The notes under the pieces were generated by a model that searched no databases, was not told where the DNA came from, and was given only the letters and a program-made list of their open reading frames with translations. A DNA stretch of 64,000 bases from the NCBI GenBank assembly GCA_038502055.1, contig JAXRKN010000040.1, forward strand, positions 496,001-560,000, in the 5' to 3' direction. A program made the translations under genes and the position numbers. This document shows positions 14,401 through 27,900 of this stretch, piece after piece (position 1 is the stretch's first letter; each line of letters begins with the position of its first letter). The DNA is from Tanytarsus gracilentus. Taxonomy: Eukaryota > Arthropoda > Insecta > Diptera > Chironomidae.

Positions 14401-17400
14401 TTTTGTCTGCTCAAAACATATGTGATTGTTTGTTGTTTTTTTGAAGGAGGCACTTGACTCTTTTATGAATAAACACGCAAATGAATGAGAGAAAAAAAGA
14501 AGGGAAAGGAGCGAAGAGTCTGCAGCTGAAGGACTTTGAACGGTATTGTTACAAGCATGTCATGTGGCTGAAAATTGTTTTCAGTTTTGTGAGTTCGATG
14601 CTCTTTTGATAAGATTTGAATTTATTTCATTAAAATCAGAATCATGAAATAAAAGCATTTAATAATTCGACAAATAGAAAAAATTAACGAATTTTTTAAA
14701 ATTTAAAAGTGAAAATCCTTTTAAACAAATTAAAGTTACATAGCATTTTTTCTGTGCTTTCGCCCTCATAAAAAAATAGTAGAACGTTTGCATCATGCAA
14801 ATATTTGTACGAAAAAGAGAGAATTTTTTTCTGATAATAAAAATGCAAACACACCCTCGAATTGTTTCAACAGCAAATGCAATTTACTCTTTGGTTTACA
14901 ACGAGGGAGCAATGTGAAGTGATAAAAAACTCGTACAATAACCTCAAAATTGTCGGTTAACTTTTCTCTCTCTCTCTCGATTGTAATCACTTTTAAAGTT
15001 TCATATGTGATGCTATCGAAAATTTAGCGTAGTGTATGATCGAGCCACAATGACCAACAATTTATATATCACAGACACACGTTTCACCAATATTTGTGAA
15101 GCACTGACACGTGCTGTCCTCTCAAAGGAAATGTATTTGTGCAACATGACAACAGTGTTGTCTACCAACTTTGTTCGATAGCGAGAGACAGAATGAAAAG
15201 TTTTTCATTTTCTCATTCAACGAACATTTGTGAACTCGAGTTCTAATTGAATTCTCAACCTCGACGAAAATCTAATCTGACTCTTCAAATATTCCTCCAT
15301 ATGTGATGATTATGGCATGTCGAAAGAGTTTCGTAGTAGTTTTTGATTTGAGTGCACATGAAAGCATTCTAAATGCAAAATAGATCATTGATCTCATCTT
15401 TCCTTTTGATGCTTACCAGAGAATGAAATTGAATTGCACTTCGAATAACCACTCGATGTTATCGATTTAAGTTTTTTTGGACTTTTATTGTTTTCTCTTC
15501 GGTTAAAGCTTTTAAAGTTTATGGAAGAACATTTTGAGGTTGCTTTGGACATAAACATGCACAAACGACCATAATTCCCTTAACCCACATTTTATGGAGA
15601 TAATGCTGCAAAAATTCAAAAGCTCTGTATTGTCTTATCTGTTAAAATCTTATAAACGTTGACCACTTTAAAAAATATTGCATAAACTTTTAGAGCTTTT
15701 TGAAACTTTTATTGTTCAAGAGAGAGCAATTAAGGCACTGTGTCATAATTAAATGGAAACGCGGCGATGATGACGATACTGTTTTTGAGTGACATGAAAT
15801 TTTATTGCGAACTTCGTCGAGACATTTATTGTGTTTGTCTAAAGTTATTAAATCTCACTTAGAAATTCAAAAAGTTTTAAATTTTTTTAAACATTTCAGC
15901 AAATCTTTTAAGTGATTATTTGTGGGAAAAAATTATCACGAAATGATTAATGAGCGAGGCATAAACTAGAGCACCTTTTTTTTGCGAGCAATTAACGAAA
16001 AAGCGTTAAAAATTCTTTCCATCTTTAAAGACATAGACCCAAGTCAAAAAGTGGAACTAAGACACGGCACGAGACAAGCATTTTTATAGCAATTCATTTT
16101 GTTTTCATGTCTCATCGCCGTTAAGCAAGAAGTCATTGCGATGAGACTTTAAATCACGGTGTGTGTGAAAAAAAAACTTTTCCAATTAATTTTCTTTATG
16201 TGAGCACACTTAAGCGTCATTAGCTTGCCATCGCTATGACATAATTTGTACATAAATATAGGTGAGCAAAAAATGGCCAAATTGGCAGATTTCTTTTGTT
16301 CGACGGTGAAGGAATGTCGTATGATTAAAACATCACTCAATCTCTGATTTATAGCATAATCGTTAATTAAAGATTGTTACATAAATCCAAGTGAAGAGAG
16401 AAGAGAAAAATTGTTGAGTCACTCAATCGCGATGGTGAGATTAGGAAGCCTTTTAAGTACTCTCTGTTGGTCATCTTTCAGTTGCTCTGTATATGGACAC
16501 AATTAGGTCCGGTAATTCGTTCCAGAAATGATTTTGATTTGAAATAACCATCGGCAATGATTGAAAGCATTTAAACCTAGACACCATCTCCGATTCATCA
16601 TTTAATGCATTACAATAAAAAAATTATCTTTCGGTTCACTCGAATGGCAACGCGTGTGCACGCAATTAAAATTAAACCAAATTCTCATGCATGGCACTTT
16701 GATTTCTCAAAAGAAACGAAAAAAGAAATCTTCATCTCATTAACCTCGAATGAATTGAGTGAGAGAGAAAAAAAGTTGTTTTCATCGCGATTTAACTCGG
16801 CAAAAAAATTAACATTAAAATAGTAATAAGAAAAATCTGTGGCTTGGTGCATCCCACAAAAAAAATTAACTGCATTATGTGTTCAGCATAATTGTGCATT
16901 TTATGGTAATCACTTATTTACTCTTTTCAACTTTTTATCTCAAGTTAGTCGCGCCGAGGGTAAATGAGAGAAAGATTAATGATGGGAACAATGGTAAAAA
17001 GTGCTATTTTCATGGATCTAAAAAAAATCTTGTGCACACACAAAAGCGAAAACAATGCGAGAGAGAATTAACGGAATTAAGTTGTGCTTTTTTGCATAGA
17101 AAATCTTTCATGCAGAGTGAAAGAACTTTTGCTCATCGCCGGATGCGCCAACCAAGTAGTTATGCTTTTGTGATGCGTCGCCATGAAAGGAAACAATTAT
17201 TCCGGAACAGTTAAAGTGAAGAGAGAGAAAATGCCATTGCAATCAATCACCACACAAACGAGGCTATAGAGATGTAAATTGTGATGTAAGAATAGGCATG
17301 ACTAGGTAGCACCTCGAGACCTTGATTCTCCTCTGTTGATATTGACTTTAAACGCCGACATGAAAAAGGTATTATGTAAGGTGGGAAGAGACTCAGTCAG

Positions 17401-18306
17401 GCTTAAAAAAATTGTGAATTTAATTTAATCGAAAATTATTAAATTTTGAAATCTAAAGTTGTAAAATTTTTAAGCCGTCACAGCAAAATTGTGATATATC
17501 TACACTTTGAGCTTAAATATTCTCAACATCAAAAACATAAAGCCGTAAATTGCATTGAAATTCATCATAAATGCGCTGCATGAAAATCCTATTAGCGTTT
17601 TCTGTATTTCAAAACTTTGTCTCTCTTAACTCGGGCGTAGATGTATATTTTGATGTAACGAGATAATCAGCATTCAGCATCGAGCCTCCATCTCGCGTTC
17701 AGCTCATAATCGCTTTAATGATTTTACAACAATAATTAGTGCCTAAATAAACGGTTCTCGCTACGTTCATTTTCAACGACAATGCGACGATAAAGATTAT
17801 GCTGATGGGGGATGGCTCACGCCATTAGCGAGAAGAAATCTTAGCACTGAATTTTTAATGTTGAATTACGTAATCTGATTATTTTGCATTCATTAAGAGA
17901 AGATTTTTTTTGCTCAAAGCAAGAGTGTGGTACGAGATTATGGAAATTCATAAACAACTCACATTCTCAATGTCACATAGAGACATTCTAAATACAGCTA
18001 GGCGGTGACAATATCTTAATGCCTCGTGTTGATGAAAAAAATAATTCACAGTGCTCGAGGCACGCAATTTGTCTGTTGAACAGCAATTGTTTAAAAGCTC
18101 GAATCTAAAGCGGAAAATAAACAGTAAAAAGTGGTCTCGAAGAATTAAATTATGGGCGTTTTTTTAACTGAAATTTTAACAACACTAATCTTGTGTTTTT
18201 ACATTCTCATTCGATGTGCACTTTTGAGCAAGTGAACTATCCATACTAAGTAGATAATTTTAAGCGCCAAACTATTTATTAAATTTTATTTTCTCTTTTT
18301 TTGCAG
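1..18306. other. gene-free upstream region
   Basis: No open reading frame here has domain-like sequence, coding-like composition or plausible exon structure; the ORFs are short and have the composition of AT-rich noncoding DNA. The stretch may include promoter, enhancers and noncoding 5' exons of the LPMO-like/DOMON gene that starts at 18841, but none can be pinpointed. Simple-sequence runs include CT repeats near 3308, GAT repeats near 5755, CA repeats near 12459 and CT repeats near 14965. The only strong anomaly is the A/T tract at about 7920-8490, listed separately. Confidence 0.6.
7920..8490. repeat. A/T-only low-complexity tract
   Basis: This stretch is almost entirely A and T. Long T runs (about 18 from 7918) give way to long A runs (about 30 near 8371) and AAT repeats near 8115-8140, with only a handful of G or C bases. 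It is far more extreme than its surroundings. It may be the overgrown A-rich tail of an old retroposon, a simple-sequence expansion, or a poorly polished assembly segment. The ORF reading through it on the - strand is a homopolymer artefact. Confidence 0.8.
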
Positions 18307-18840
18307 AAGACCTTTATTGATCGCACGGACAACTTTCAATTCGAGTTCGGCCAGTGGACAATTTTTTTTACCAGGATAACCATAAATTGCCGTTGGAGAG
18401 ACGACAAACAAGTGAACCAATTAGCGGCATATAGTGAGCGAAAAAACTTTCGCCGCTTGTCGCACTCTCTCTGTTTGTGTGTACTCGCTTAATTAAGAGT
18501 ATCACGCGGAAGAAGAAGAAGTAGTGTGGAATTTAAATAATTCATAAAAGGAAATGTGATAAAAAGTTTTTAAAAAAAATTCGATGATTCGAATAGAAAA
18601 TTAAAAAATGAACATCATCATCGTATCGATTAACAATCGAAAGCAATAAATTCGCATAATATTTTTCAATATCACCATTTTGAAGCGAGAAGAAGTGAAA
18701 ATTAAGTGCAATTTCAATACATTAGAGATTAAATGAATTCAATCGTGTGAGAGAAAATAATAAATTAATTGCGCTTTTTCGAGAACAAATTTTAATTGGA
18801 GATTTATTTTCGCTGATTTGATTAAAAATTATCAAGAGAA
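18307..18840 (+). other. probable 5' UTR of the LPMO-like/DOMON gene
   Basis: A T-rich tract ending in TTTTTTTGCAG at 18306 looks like a 3' splice acceptor, so a noncoding exon may run from 18307 into the coding start at 18841. The matching donor would be upstream and cannot be identified. The interval carries several in-frame stops before the ATG and no coding-like ORF. The start-codon context AGAGAAATGG is purine-rich at -3, as expected for insect initiation. The transcription start could instead lie within this interval. Confidence 0.4.
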
Positions 18841-18991
18841 ATGGCAAAAATAGTTGTGACTCTATTGCTACTGTGCAGTGTGGTGTACAGTATAAATGCT
18901 CATGTAGCACTGACCTTTCCACCAGCACGAAAATATGATTTGGATTTTTTGGATAACTCGAGGACACCAGGTCCATGTGGAATGCCCAAAG
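18841..18991 (+). CDS. exon 1: signal peptide and N-terminal His
   Basis: It encodes residues 1-50 plus the first base of codon 51. A hydrophobic signal peptide (residues 4-18) ends in INA, so cleavage would expose His21 as the first mature residue, the hallmark of LPMO-type copper proteins. The mature start reads HVALTFPPARKYDLDFLDNS, then a PCGMPKG segment with Cys46. The donor is AAAG|GTGAGT at 18992. Confidence 0.88.
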
Positions 18992-21900
18992 GTGAGTTTT
19001 CAAATATTTTCAACCGCGTATTTCGGATTTATTTAAAATGTCGCCTATGGGCGTTTTGTGGTTGATTTTTTTGGCAGTTGCAAAACTTGTCTTTTTGACT
19101 AGTGTCTACAATCCAAAAATAATAACATCATCATCATCATCTTTTCAAGTAGTTTTTAGTCTTCTTTTTTAATACTCTCGAAAATTATGGGTTTAGCTAA
19201 GAGAAATGTGACGATTTGAAAAAATTAAAATTCAATTTAAATTCACTTTATTTAAAATTTTCAATTCCATATACTCTGTTTCTGATATATTTCATTTTCT
19301 CCAGCACTCAATTAGCGTCGACTTGCATTTTCTACTATTTATCTTTTTAAATGTCTCGTTTTTTATATCTCGATGAACTTTAAAAGCGTCACCAAGGTCG
19401 AATAGAAATTAAACAGAAAAAAGCATACATTCAACATTAAGTCAAAGCTATTCATTATCGCTCTCTCGTGCGACAAACATTAAATGAGAGAGAAATAAAA
19501 AGTTTATGCAAATGACAAAAAAACGAAGAGATGATCAACGACAAGAAATACCGCTATGTGAATTAATTTTATCACTCATCCGGAGGCTGAAGTTAGCCGA
19601 AAAAAAATAAATTTAATCTTTTTCTTTATCGAGTGGAATGAGGAGAGTGAAAAGGAGGATGAGAGAAATATTTTCATCCAATAGATCAATGAATATTAAT
19701 TGAATGGTGAAGTGAGAGAGGAATTTCTCATGAATATTCTATCGATATGTCAGATCATTTAAGATTGGAAGTTGAAAAATGGAACAAAAATGTAAAAACT
19801 TTATTTTGAATACGATCAAGTTGAAGAATGAATTTTATGAGTTTCAAATTAATATAAAATTTGTTGCAAATCCTCTTAACTCAAATTTAAATGGATAAAA
19901 TTAAATGTTTAACTTATGAGATTGTTTGCCGTTAAAAGGACGTCAAATAAATTTAATTTAAGTTTTCAATGAGTAAATTTAAAAAAACACACTCGATAAT
20001 TTTTTGTGTTTAATTGCTCTCACATTCCTCACATACTACAATGTGTAGCATGAATTAATACGTGCAAGTTGGTGTATTGAAAAAGATTATAGCACACGTA
20101 TGACCATTTATCTAATTTAAATAACCTGTTCTCTAATAAAATAAAGAAAAATGTCTTAAAATGGGGAGAGAAATAAGTTTTTGAAATTTATTGTGACTTG
20201 ATTTTCCCATTTAAAATACGCTCAGAAATTTCAAGTTTTCTGGGGGAGATAGAGAGAGCCAGTGAGACATGTGTAGCATTTTGGAATTTATAGACATGTG
20301 TCGAATGGAGCAGGTAAAGTGCACTCTCTGGACGAGAGCTAAGAATTTATTGGCAATTTGTTCCACATAACGATTTGTGATTGAGCCAGCTGGGATGGAA
20401 AATTAAAAAGTAAATTTTAAAGAATAAATTCCGAGAAAATTAAAAAAATGTCCAAACTAATAAATGACCTTAGAGTAAATTACCATTTATTTTTCAATTA
20501 AATTTAACGTGAGAATTTTCACAATTACTGTGAGGATAAAATCACCTGCCAGGTAATTATCGAGACGCAATTAGAGACGGGAAGCTCACGTAAATTATTT
20601 CATCATCGAGAGATTTCTTTTGATATCATTTGCCGAGTTAGACGCATGACTGTGTAATTAATTTGAACCGTCAATATGGCCGATATCATGTGGTAGCACA
20701 AAATGTACATTGAGAAATTTACCGACGAACTTTACGCATAAAAGCGATGTGTATGAAAATAAATAAGTTGCATTACATAACTCCTCGGACTTGCTCGAGC
20801 TCTCTCGGACTAGCATGCACGCAATTTCTGTCTCAATTTTTCAATCCATGCGAGCACGAAAGGAAATATTTTATGCATTCACTGCACTCCAACATTCCAA
20901 TGGAGACAAAAAATATATGAAAAAAAATTTATTGACCGCAATAGTGATTTTGCACTTTACAGTCATTGTGGGCGCTGCATGACCCATATATATTTTTTCT
21001 GTAGATGTCATATGAATGTCGTGTGCTGCTGGAGAGTCCATTACACAAATTGTACATCAATGCTTTATATTTTCCACTCCAGCGCTGCATATGCATGAAC
21101 TCTTTTTTCAAAGCACTTTACGATAGCCACGAATGAAGGAAGCGAGTCATGTCGCTTAGCAATGGCGCTCAGCTCGGAACAAGTGCAACTAAAGAACTCT
21201 TATGAGATGGAAAATCCATGTCAAATTGGATAAATTTTTCATTACTTAAAAGCTCAAACTTGATGTTGAAAAAATAAAAATCCATTAAAACTTTTTTTTT
21301 CATAAACTCTCTCAGAAGTCAAATATTTTTTACATCTCGGATGATTGAAGTGCATCAACTAAATCAACATTCATTTGCATATATTTTCTTTATTGACGAT
21401 GTGATAAAAAAAAATTCTCATTCCGAGCGTTGTAAGCATTATTAGTGAAGTCTCTTAAGTGAACGAATTGCATTAAATTTTACTCTTTGAATATTTGCAT
21501 TCCCAGCTATATAATTTGAACTTCAAACATTTCAAAGGAATTCCCCAACTGTTTAGTCTCTCGTTATAGTAATTTTCGTTTTTATCATAATGAAAGGAGA
21601 AATGCCATAATTGCAAACAGTGCAATTGCAATTGAGAGAAATGTTTTTAAAGCGCGTTTAGTGAACTGGAAAAAAATTGATCGATTAGCAAAATTGCACA
21701 TTGGAATCGCGATGGCTTTTTACGAAATCAACGGTGGTATGGATAATTTTTTAAGCCGAGTTTGTGTAATTAAAATGAAATCCCGTGGGTTGAGAAATTG
21801 TGCAGCGTAATATAATTATTGATTGATTGTAGAATCACGAGAGAATAATATTGAACAAAAGAGAATTCTCGGTTGTAGTACTGCAGTAATAAAATTGCAA

Positions 21901-24900
21901 TTATCCGCTTATGAGGTTATACCGATGATGTAAGCCGGATATTTTTGAATTGTCGATTCGCATTGTGTATAAGAGAAGATACTTTTGCGGCCATTAGAGT
22001 GCCTATTGAATTTAAAGTACGTTTTGAATGTTCTTGAGTGCTGATTGACGTCTTTAGAATTTGTTTAAATGAAGCTTATGAAGAATGTGAAAAAGATAAT
22101 TTAAGATTTTTTTAAATACAATATTTTTAATAACTTTTTAACGAGCAAAAAGTTGTGGAGTAATTTAAAGTAAGATCTTCTAAAAATAGTAAATTTAATT
22201 AAGTTTTGCTAGAACAACTCATCGTACGTCAACAACATGCAGACACTCTCTTGTGTCTCCTTAATGAACCGCATCTTAGTAAATATTTTCAATACACTTG
22301 CAATGAAGTCGCTCTCAAGTGACTGCAAGAGATTGTTTGAAGTAATTGGTATTATTATTATTTACATAAACTTGGAGACGATGACGGAACAAAATTCAAC
22401 AGTGAGCTAATAAAATTGAGAAATTTTCTGAATCATTATGGCAATTCAATTTTGTCACGGCAATGTAATTTTTGAATGTAAATTTCCAATATATAACTCG
22501 ACAAACACACAAAAATAAACGTTCGTTTATTGTTTATGGATTTTCATGTGCTTCATGGCTTAATCGCCGAGCGTGTGTTCTGCAAAATTCGAGAGGATTG
22601 AAATACTATACACAAAACGACAAATCTCATAGGAATGATGAATGCATGCAAAATTTCTCATACTCTTCAACAAGAGATTCGAATATTTTTTTCGCCTCTA
22701 CAGCTTTGTGATTTGAAATCCGATTTTGAATGGATTTTTGTACTCGATGAATAGAAGATTATGGGAGCTCGGGATTGAAAATGCGGGAAGTATGCAAATA
22801 TGTAGTTTTATACACGCTTTCGTACATTTTTCGGCTCAATTGCCTTGTCGACAGCATTTTTCAACCGCATATAGATTGAGCGGAATGACATCAAAGAGCT
22901 CTCGAAGGAAAAAAAGAATTCCGACATTATGTCATAGGCATGCACGCGAAAAAATAACTCAAGTCATTGGTGTTCCTCTAATGTTTGTCAGACCTCTAAT
23001 TGCAGCCATAATGACGCCTTTATAAATGTCACCATAAAAATTTAATTTCACTTCCTCAAACTTTTCGTCTTTTATTGTTTCTCTGTCGATGACTTTCGAT
23101 TTCGTGTCTTCTTACCTCTCTTCTCCGAAGATGTCATGGACTTTCCGAAAAAAAAAGATATTGTCTTCTATTTCACTCTCAATATGCACTCGCGCGTGAT
23201 ATTACAAGTTTAAATAAGATTGTATCTTCCTCCTCGATGTCATCGATGTTGTCATCGTCTTTGGGTTCTTTTTTATGCTAGAGAAAGGCAAACAAAAGCA
23301 ATACAAAAAAGGAAATTGAAGCTTTTTTGAGAGGATCCTTGAAAAAGTATTTTCATAACATATCAAAAATTTTAGTTTACCAAAATATTTTTGAAAAATA
23401 TTCCTTATGTTCAACCCTCGTTTGTTACATTTACACATTTCCTTCTCGTCTCTTTTGCTTTTCGATAAATATTTTCTAAACAACATCAGCAGAAAAAAAA
23501 CTGAGAAGGAAAAGTTTTTTTTCGCAAGTGTTTGCAAACAGCTTATGAACTTTGTCATCTATAAGACTCAGACGCTCATGGCATGTCGTTGTACAGAAGG
23601 CGAGGAGAATAGTGGAAAATAAAGCAATGAGCAAATATTTAGACGAATTCATGATATCAAAAAAATGTTGCAATAATAAATTATGAAGAAAACTTTCACT
23701 TTACTGCTCTTTGAGTGAGGAGTACACAAAATTATTACACTTGTTTTGATGCCATTCGATTTTGAGTGAATATTTTTAGGCCAACGAGAATTTTCATTGC
23801 GTAAATCAAAATTAATTTGAATCATCTGTGGCGGCAGTTACTAGTTGTTGAATGTTATGACATGCAGCAAGCAATCACTCATAAAAAAAACCTTCTTCAA
23901 CATGTGCTGGTCATGATGGTGATGATTACGTTATGTGTGTGGTAACATACGTCATCACACGTATACATGCAGCTTGCGATTATATTGTGAACATGAATTT
24001 TCAATAATACATATAATGGCCATTTATACGTACAGAACTGCATATACAGATTGCAGGTAACATAAATTCAATTGAAATGAGCCACGACAACCGGCAGGAG
24101 CGAAAACAATTACCAATTTTCAATAATTATTCACCGTCAAATTAAATTAAATTGCCATTCGCATTTTCTGCGGCTCAATTCGCATATAAATGAGTAGAGA
24201 AATTATCTGCCAATAATTCACACAAAATGATGAGCTCACTTTACTTCTCACATGATCTGCTGTCACTTGATTCCATGATGCCCTATGGGTTAAAAATCAT
24301 AAAAACGTGGCTTTAAAGTTTTTAATAACAATGAGAGAAAATTGCTGGGAATAATTGAAAAACAAATCTTTTTTACCTTCTTACTTATTTTTGCACCTAT
24401 CTTGATACGATCTGTCAGTCACTCATAATAGCACTTTAGTGAGATTGAGTTTCGTTATAGTATAATGGATTTTTTGTTGCAAGTTGGTCGTCGAGTGAAA
24501 AAGCAATAAATTTTTATGGAAGGTATTTAAAAATTTTATTGGTTTATTGATAAAATTTCCAAGGGATGGTAAAAGTTATTGAATTAAATTTAATAATATT
24601 TAACAAGCTTGCTGGAATTCATCCTCTGCAAAAAATAATCAACCTGCAAAAGCAATCAAGTTCAACTGATAAAGCTGTACATAAATTGCAGCGAGAAAAG
24701 ATAAATCAATAGAGAGCAAGTGCTTCGATCGCCATAAAATATTGCGCGATAGAAAAATTTAATTTAATCTCGCGATTTTTATGCGCTTTTGCTTATGAAA
24801 ATTCAATGCAAAAAAATAATACAGCTTCGTTAGTGGCTCTGAGATGCTTTCGATAAGATCAACAATTCTTTCGTCTTTTAAAAAATGAAAAATGAAGTAA

Positions 24901-27900
24901 TTTAACTTGCGGGAATTGTTGCACGTCAGACTAGAATGAAAATGAAAATTATGCAATGTAAAAAGCACCGTTTGAAAAATGAACGAGAGTGACGCACTTG
25001 AGTGTTGAAAATTATGAGACATTTTACTCGCGCTATTCATTGTTCTGGCTTTAAGTGACTCTGCAACTTCAGTGTCTACAATTTACGTCTCCCCGACGAC
25101 GCTTGTTGAATTTTTTATTTTCATTTGCTTCTGGGTCAGTTTTTTGAGAAATTTATTTTGTACACAAACTTCATGGGGAAATATTACGAAAGGGAACACC
25201 AGTAGCTGTTTGCATGAAAAGATGTAGTTCATGAATGGCGATGACAACATTGTTGATGGTCATTATTATAAAAAATCCATTCAAAATTTAAAACCATTTT
25301 TGTTGGGAGCTAAAATAAAATTTTATCACAAGCAAAATTGAACAAGATCTGCAAATGAGATTGAATATTTTTCTTCCTTATTGGCTTGAATTTTCTTTCT
25401 TTACTTTGCCACCCAACAAGATAGAAATATATCAATTTTAGCTTTATGATGATTTATGATATCTTCTTCGTTGCCTGAAAATTCTTTTTTCGATAAATCT
25501 CTGCTGTGTTACTGTCATGACTCTTTAGAAATGAAAAGATAAATAAGAAGCTGAGCTTAGAGATAAAGGCATCTCAATGAAAGTGAAAACTTCTCATTTT
25601 TCTTTAACGTTTCAAGATGTCCATTCACATCGTTCAACTCTCGCCCACATCTGTAATTTATGAGCATAAATTTAATTTTTCATTTTTTAAAGATTTTTTG
25701 CGCAATCGATTAACTCATAAAATTTCCGTCGGTCAGTGAAGTAAGAATCAATATAATGATGATGAAATATTTTTCTTGTTTTGTATTCGCATCTCACATC
25801 GCCCATTGTTCAACTCATGGAAATTAATTACAATTTGTCTTCTACCTTCCGTCTTACTGTTTTATTTGAAATTAATATTACTTCATTATAACTGCGCCAA
25901 AGATGATCATCACTCTGCCCATGCACAATCATCGTAAAGCAATTATGCAATCGTCGCTCACACTTTGAAAAAATTAATTTTCTTCTCCGCAGCAATAATT
26001 AGAGCTTTTGAGATAAAAACTATATATATATGAGTTGGCACTTAAGGGCTATCACACACACTTAAATTATTTTATTCGAAATACTTTCTCTTATCTCTAA
26101 AACTAGTTTTTTTAGATGGCACTTTCATTCATTATATGAAGCTAATAAACAATTTTTCTCTCTCGAGTGCTATCTGCATTTCGTTGTGGTGAAACACTAA
26201 AAAGTCATTAATTTTCTCATATTACAAACCATTAAGATCGTGTCTGGGATTTCGGTTGGGAGTGAAATTTTAATACAAACTCCAGTAATGCTCTTTTTAT
26301 TGTTGCTCGTGCGTTTTATATATTGACCCTTAATTAGATATTTTAGCACCACCAAGGAGACTCCCATTTAATAGATTTATATCACTACCAGATCTGCCGG
26401 TGTTTACACGTGTAGGAGTGTATGTAGCTGCCGGCAGTTCATTTTCTCTTCTATTTATAAAAAATGCTTTATCTTTTTTGCGCGTTCGTTCTCCTTCTTA
26501 ATTTTCCAATTACCATTCGACTAATTCTCTCGAAAGGAACGAAAAAGCTCTATTTTTAGCGACGTTGAGAGTGGCACATGGACAACAACAATTATGGACG
26601 GATGGAAAAGAATGAGAAACAAACAAAGTTCAGTGCAAAAATGTAATTAATTAAATTTTAAGCTGGCTTGGTTGATTAATAGAATCTCCGATGAAACCCA
26701 ACGAGTCTATAGAGCAAAGTCGCATGAGCGAGTGCGAGAGAGCATAAAAAATTTTAATTGAAAAATTGCTTTATAAACATTCAAGATTTACCGTTTTATA
26801 TATTGTATGACGTTGCCGGTGGTAGTTGCTTGTTGGTGAAGTGAAAAGGGCCGAAAATAAGATTTATTGGTTGCTCCACAAAAGTATAACGAGAGAAGAA
26901 TGTGCTCGGTGTGTGAGGTACACGAGAGCAAGTGATTACTCAATCTCAACACGGGTTTGTTGAATTTTTTTGATGGAAGTATCATTTCTCTTACCAAACA
27001 CGCACCTTGATGAAGTTATACATCCATTTCTCAAATCGACTGTCAAAAAATTTTACACAAATTTGGTTAAAATTTTGAAGCGCGATGCAATGCAATGTGA
27101 GAAAATTAGTTAAAATGGCATTGCGTCATCAGTCAAAATACATGAAACTAATTTTAGGCAGTAAAAGACAATTCGATTGTTTATGGAGCTCAAAACAAAT
27201 TACAATTAAAGGCTTGACCTCAACATGTGCAGATTCGATGCAAATTGTGAAGCTTTTTTATTACAGTGCGAAATTAAAATTGGGCTGTAAAATTGTGACA
27301 CAGTTTGGAGAATTTTCTCAATTTAATTTTGACGAAATTTTGTAATCCGAGCAGAGATTATCACAAAAAATTAATTAATCTCTTTAATTACTCGAAGGAA
27401 ATAAAAATTTGATCCTCAATTAACACAGATTTCATTTTGTCACCCTAAGCATAAAATTAAATTACCACATAATGTACTTTCTGTTCTGATTCACTAAAGT
27501 CTCATCACGTTTCACTTTTTTTTCTGATAAAAAGAAGCAAAAAATCTGTTGATCATTTTTTTTCCCGTACCCAAAATTGTGACCATTTCAGCATCATCGG
27601 CAAATTGCAGAATGAGAAAAGAAAAGAGGAGAAAAAATCGATTGGAAAGCGAAAAATGTTTTCCTTTTCAATTTATGTCAAGTGTATGACGTTGTCTAGT
27701 GTGCTGGTTGCCAATTGAATGATACAGATCGGATCGTTGTGGAGCACACATAGACATGACACAAGAGTGAATGATTTGCGAAATGAAACATTTTGTCTTT
27801 TCTCGCCTTCCTTTTTTGGCTGTGTGTGCCAACATCAATGACGATATTGACGCCGTTAATTAAAACGAAAGTTTGCCTTCAGGTCATTATTACAATGCGG

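Noticed and set aside
18722..19003. 93-residue - strand ORF overlapping exon 1
   Set aside because: It is antisense to the signal-peptide exon, with no domain and AT-driven composition.
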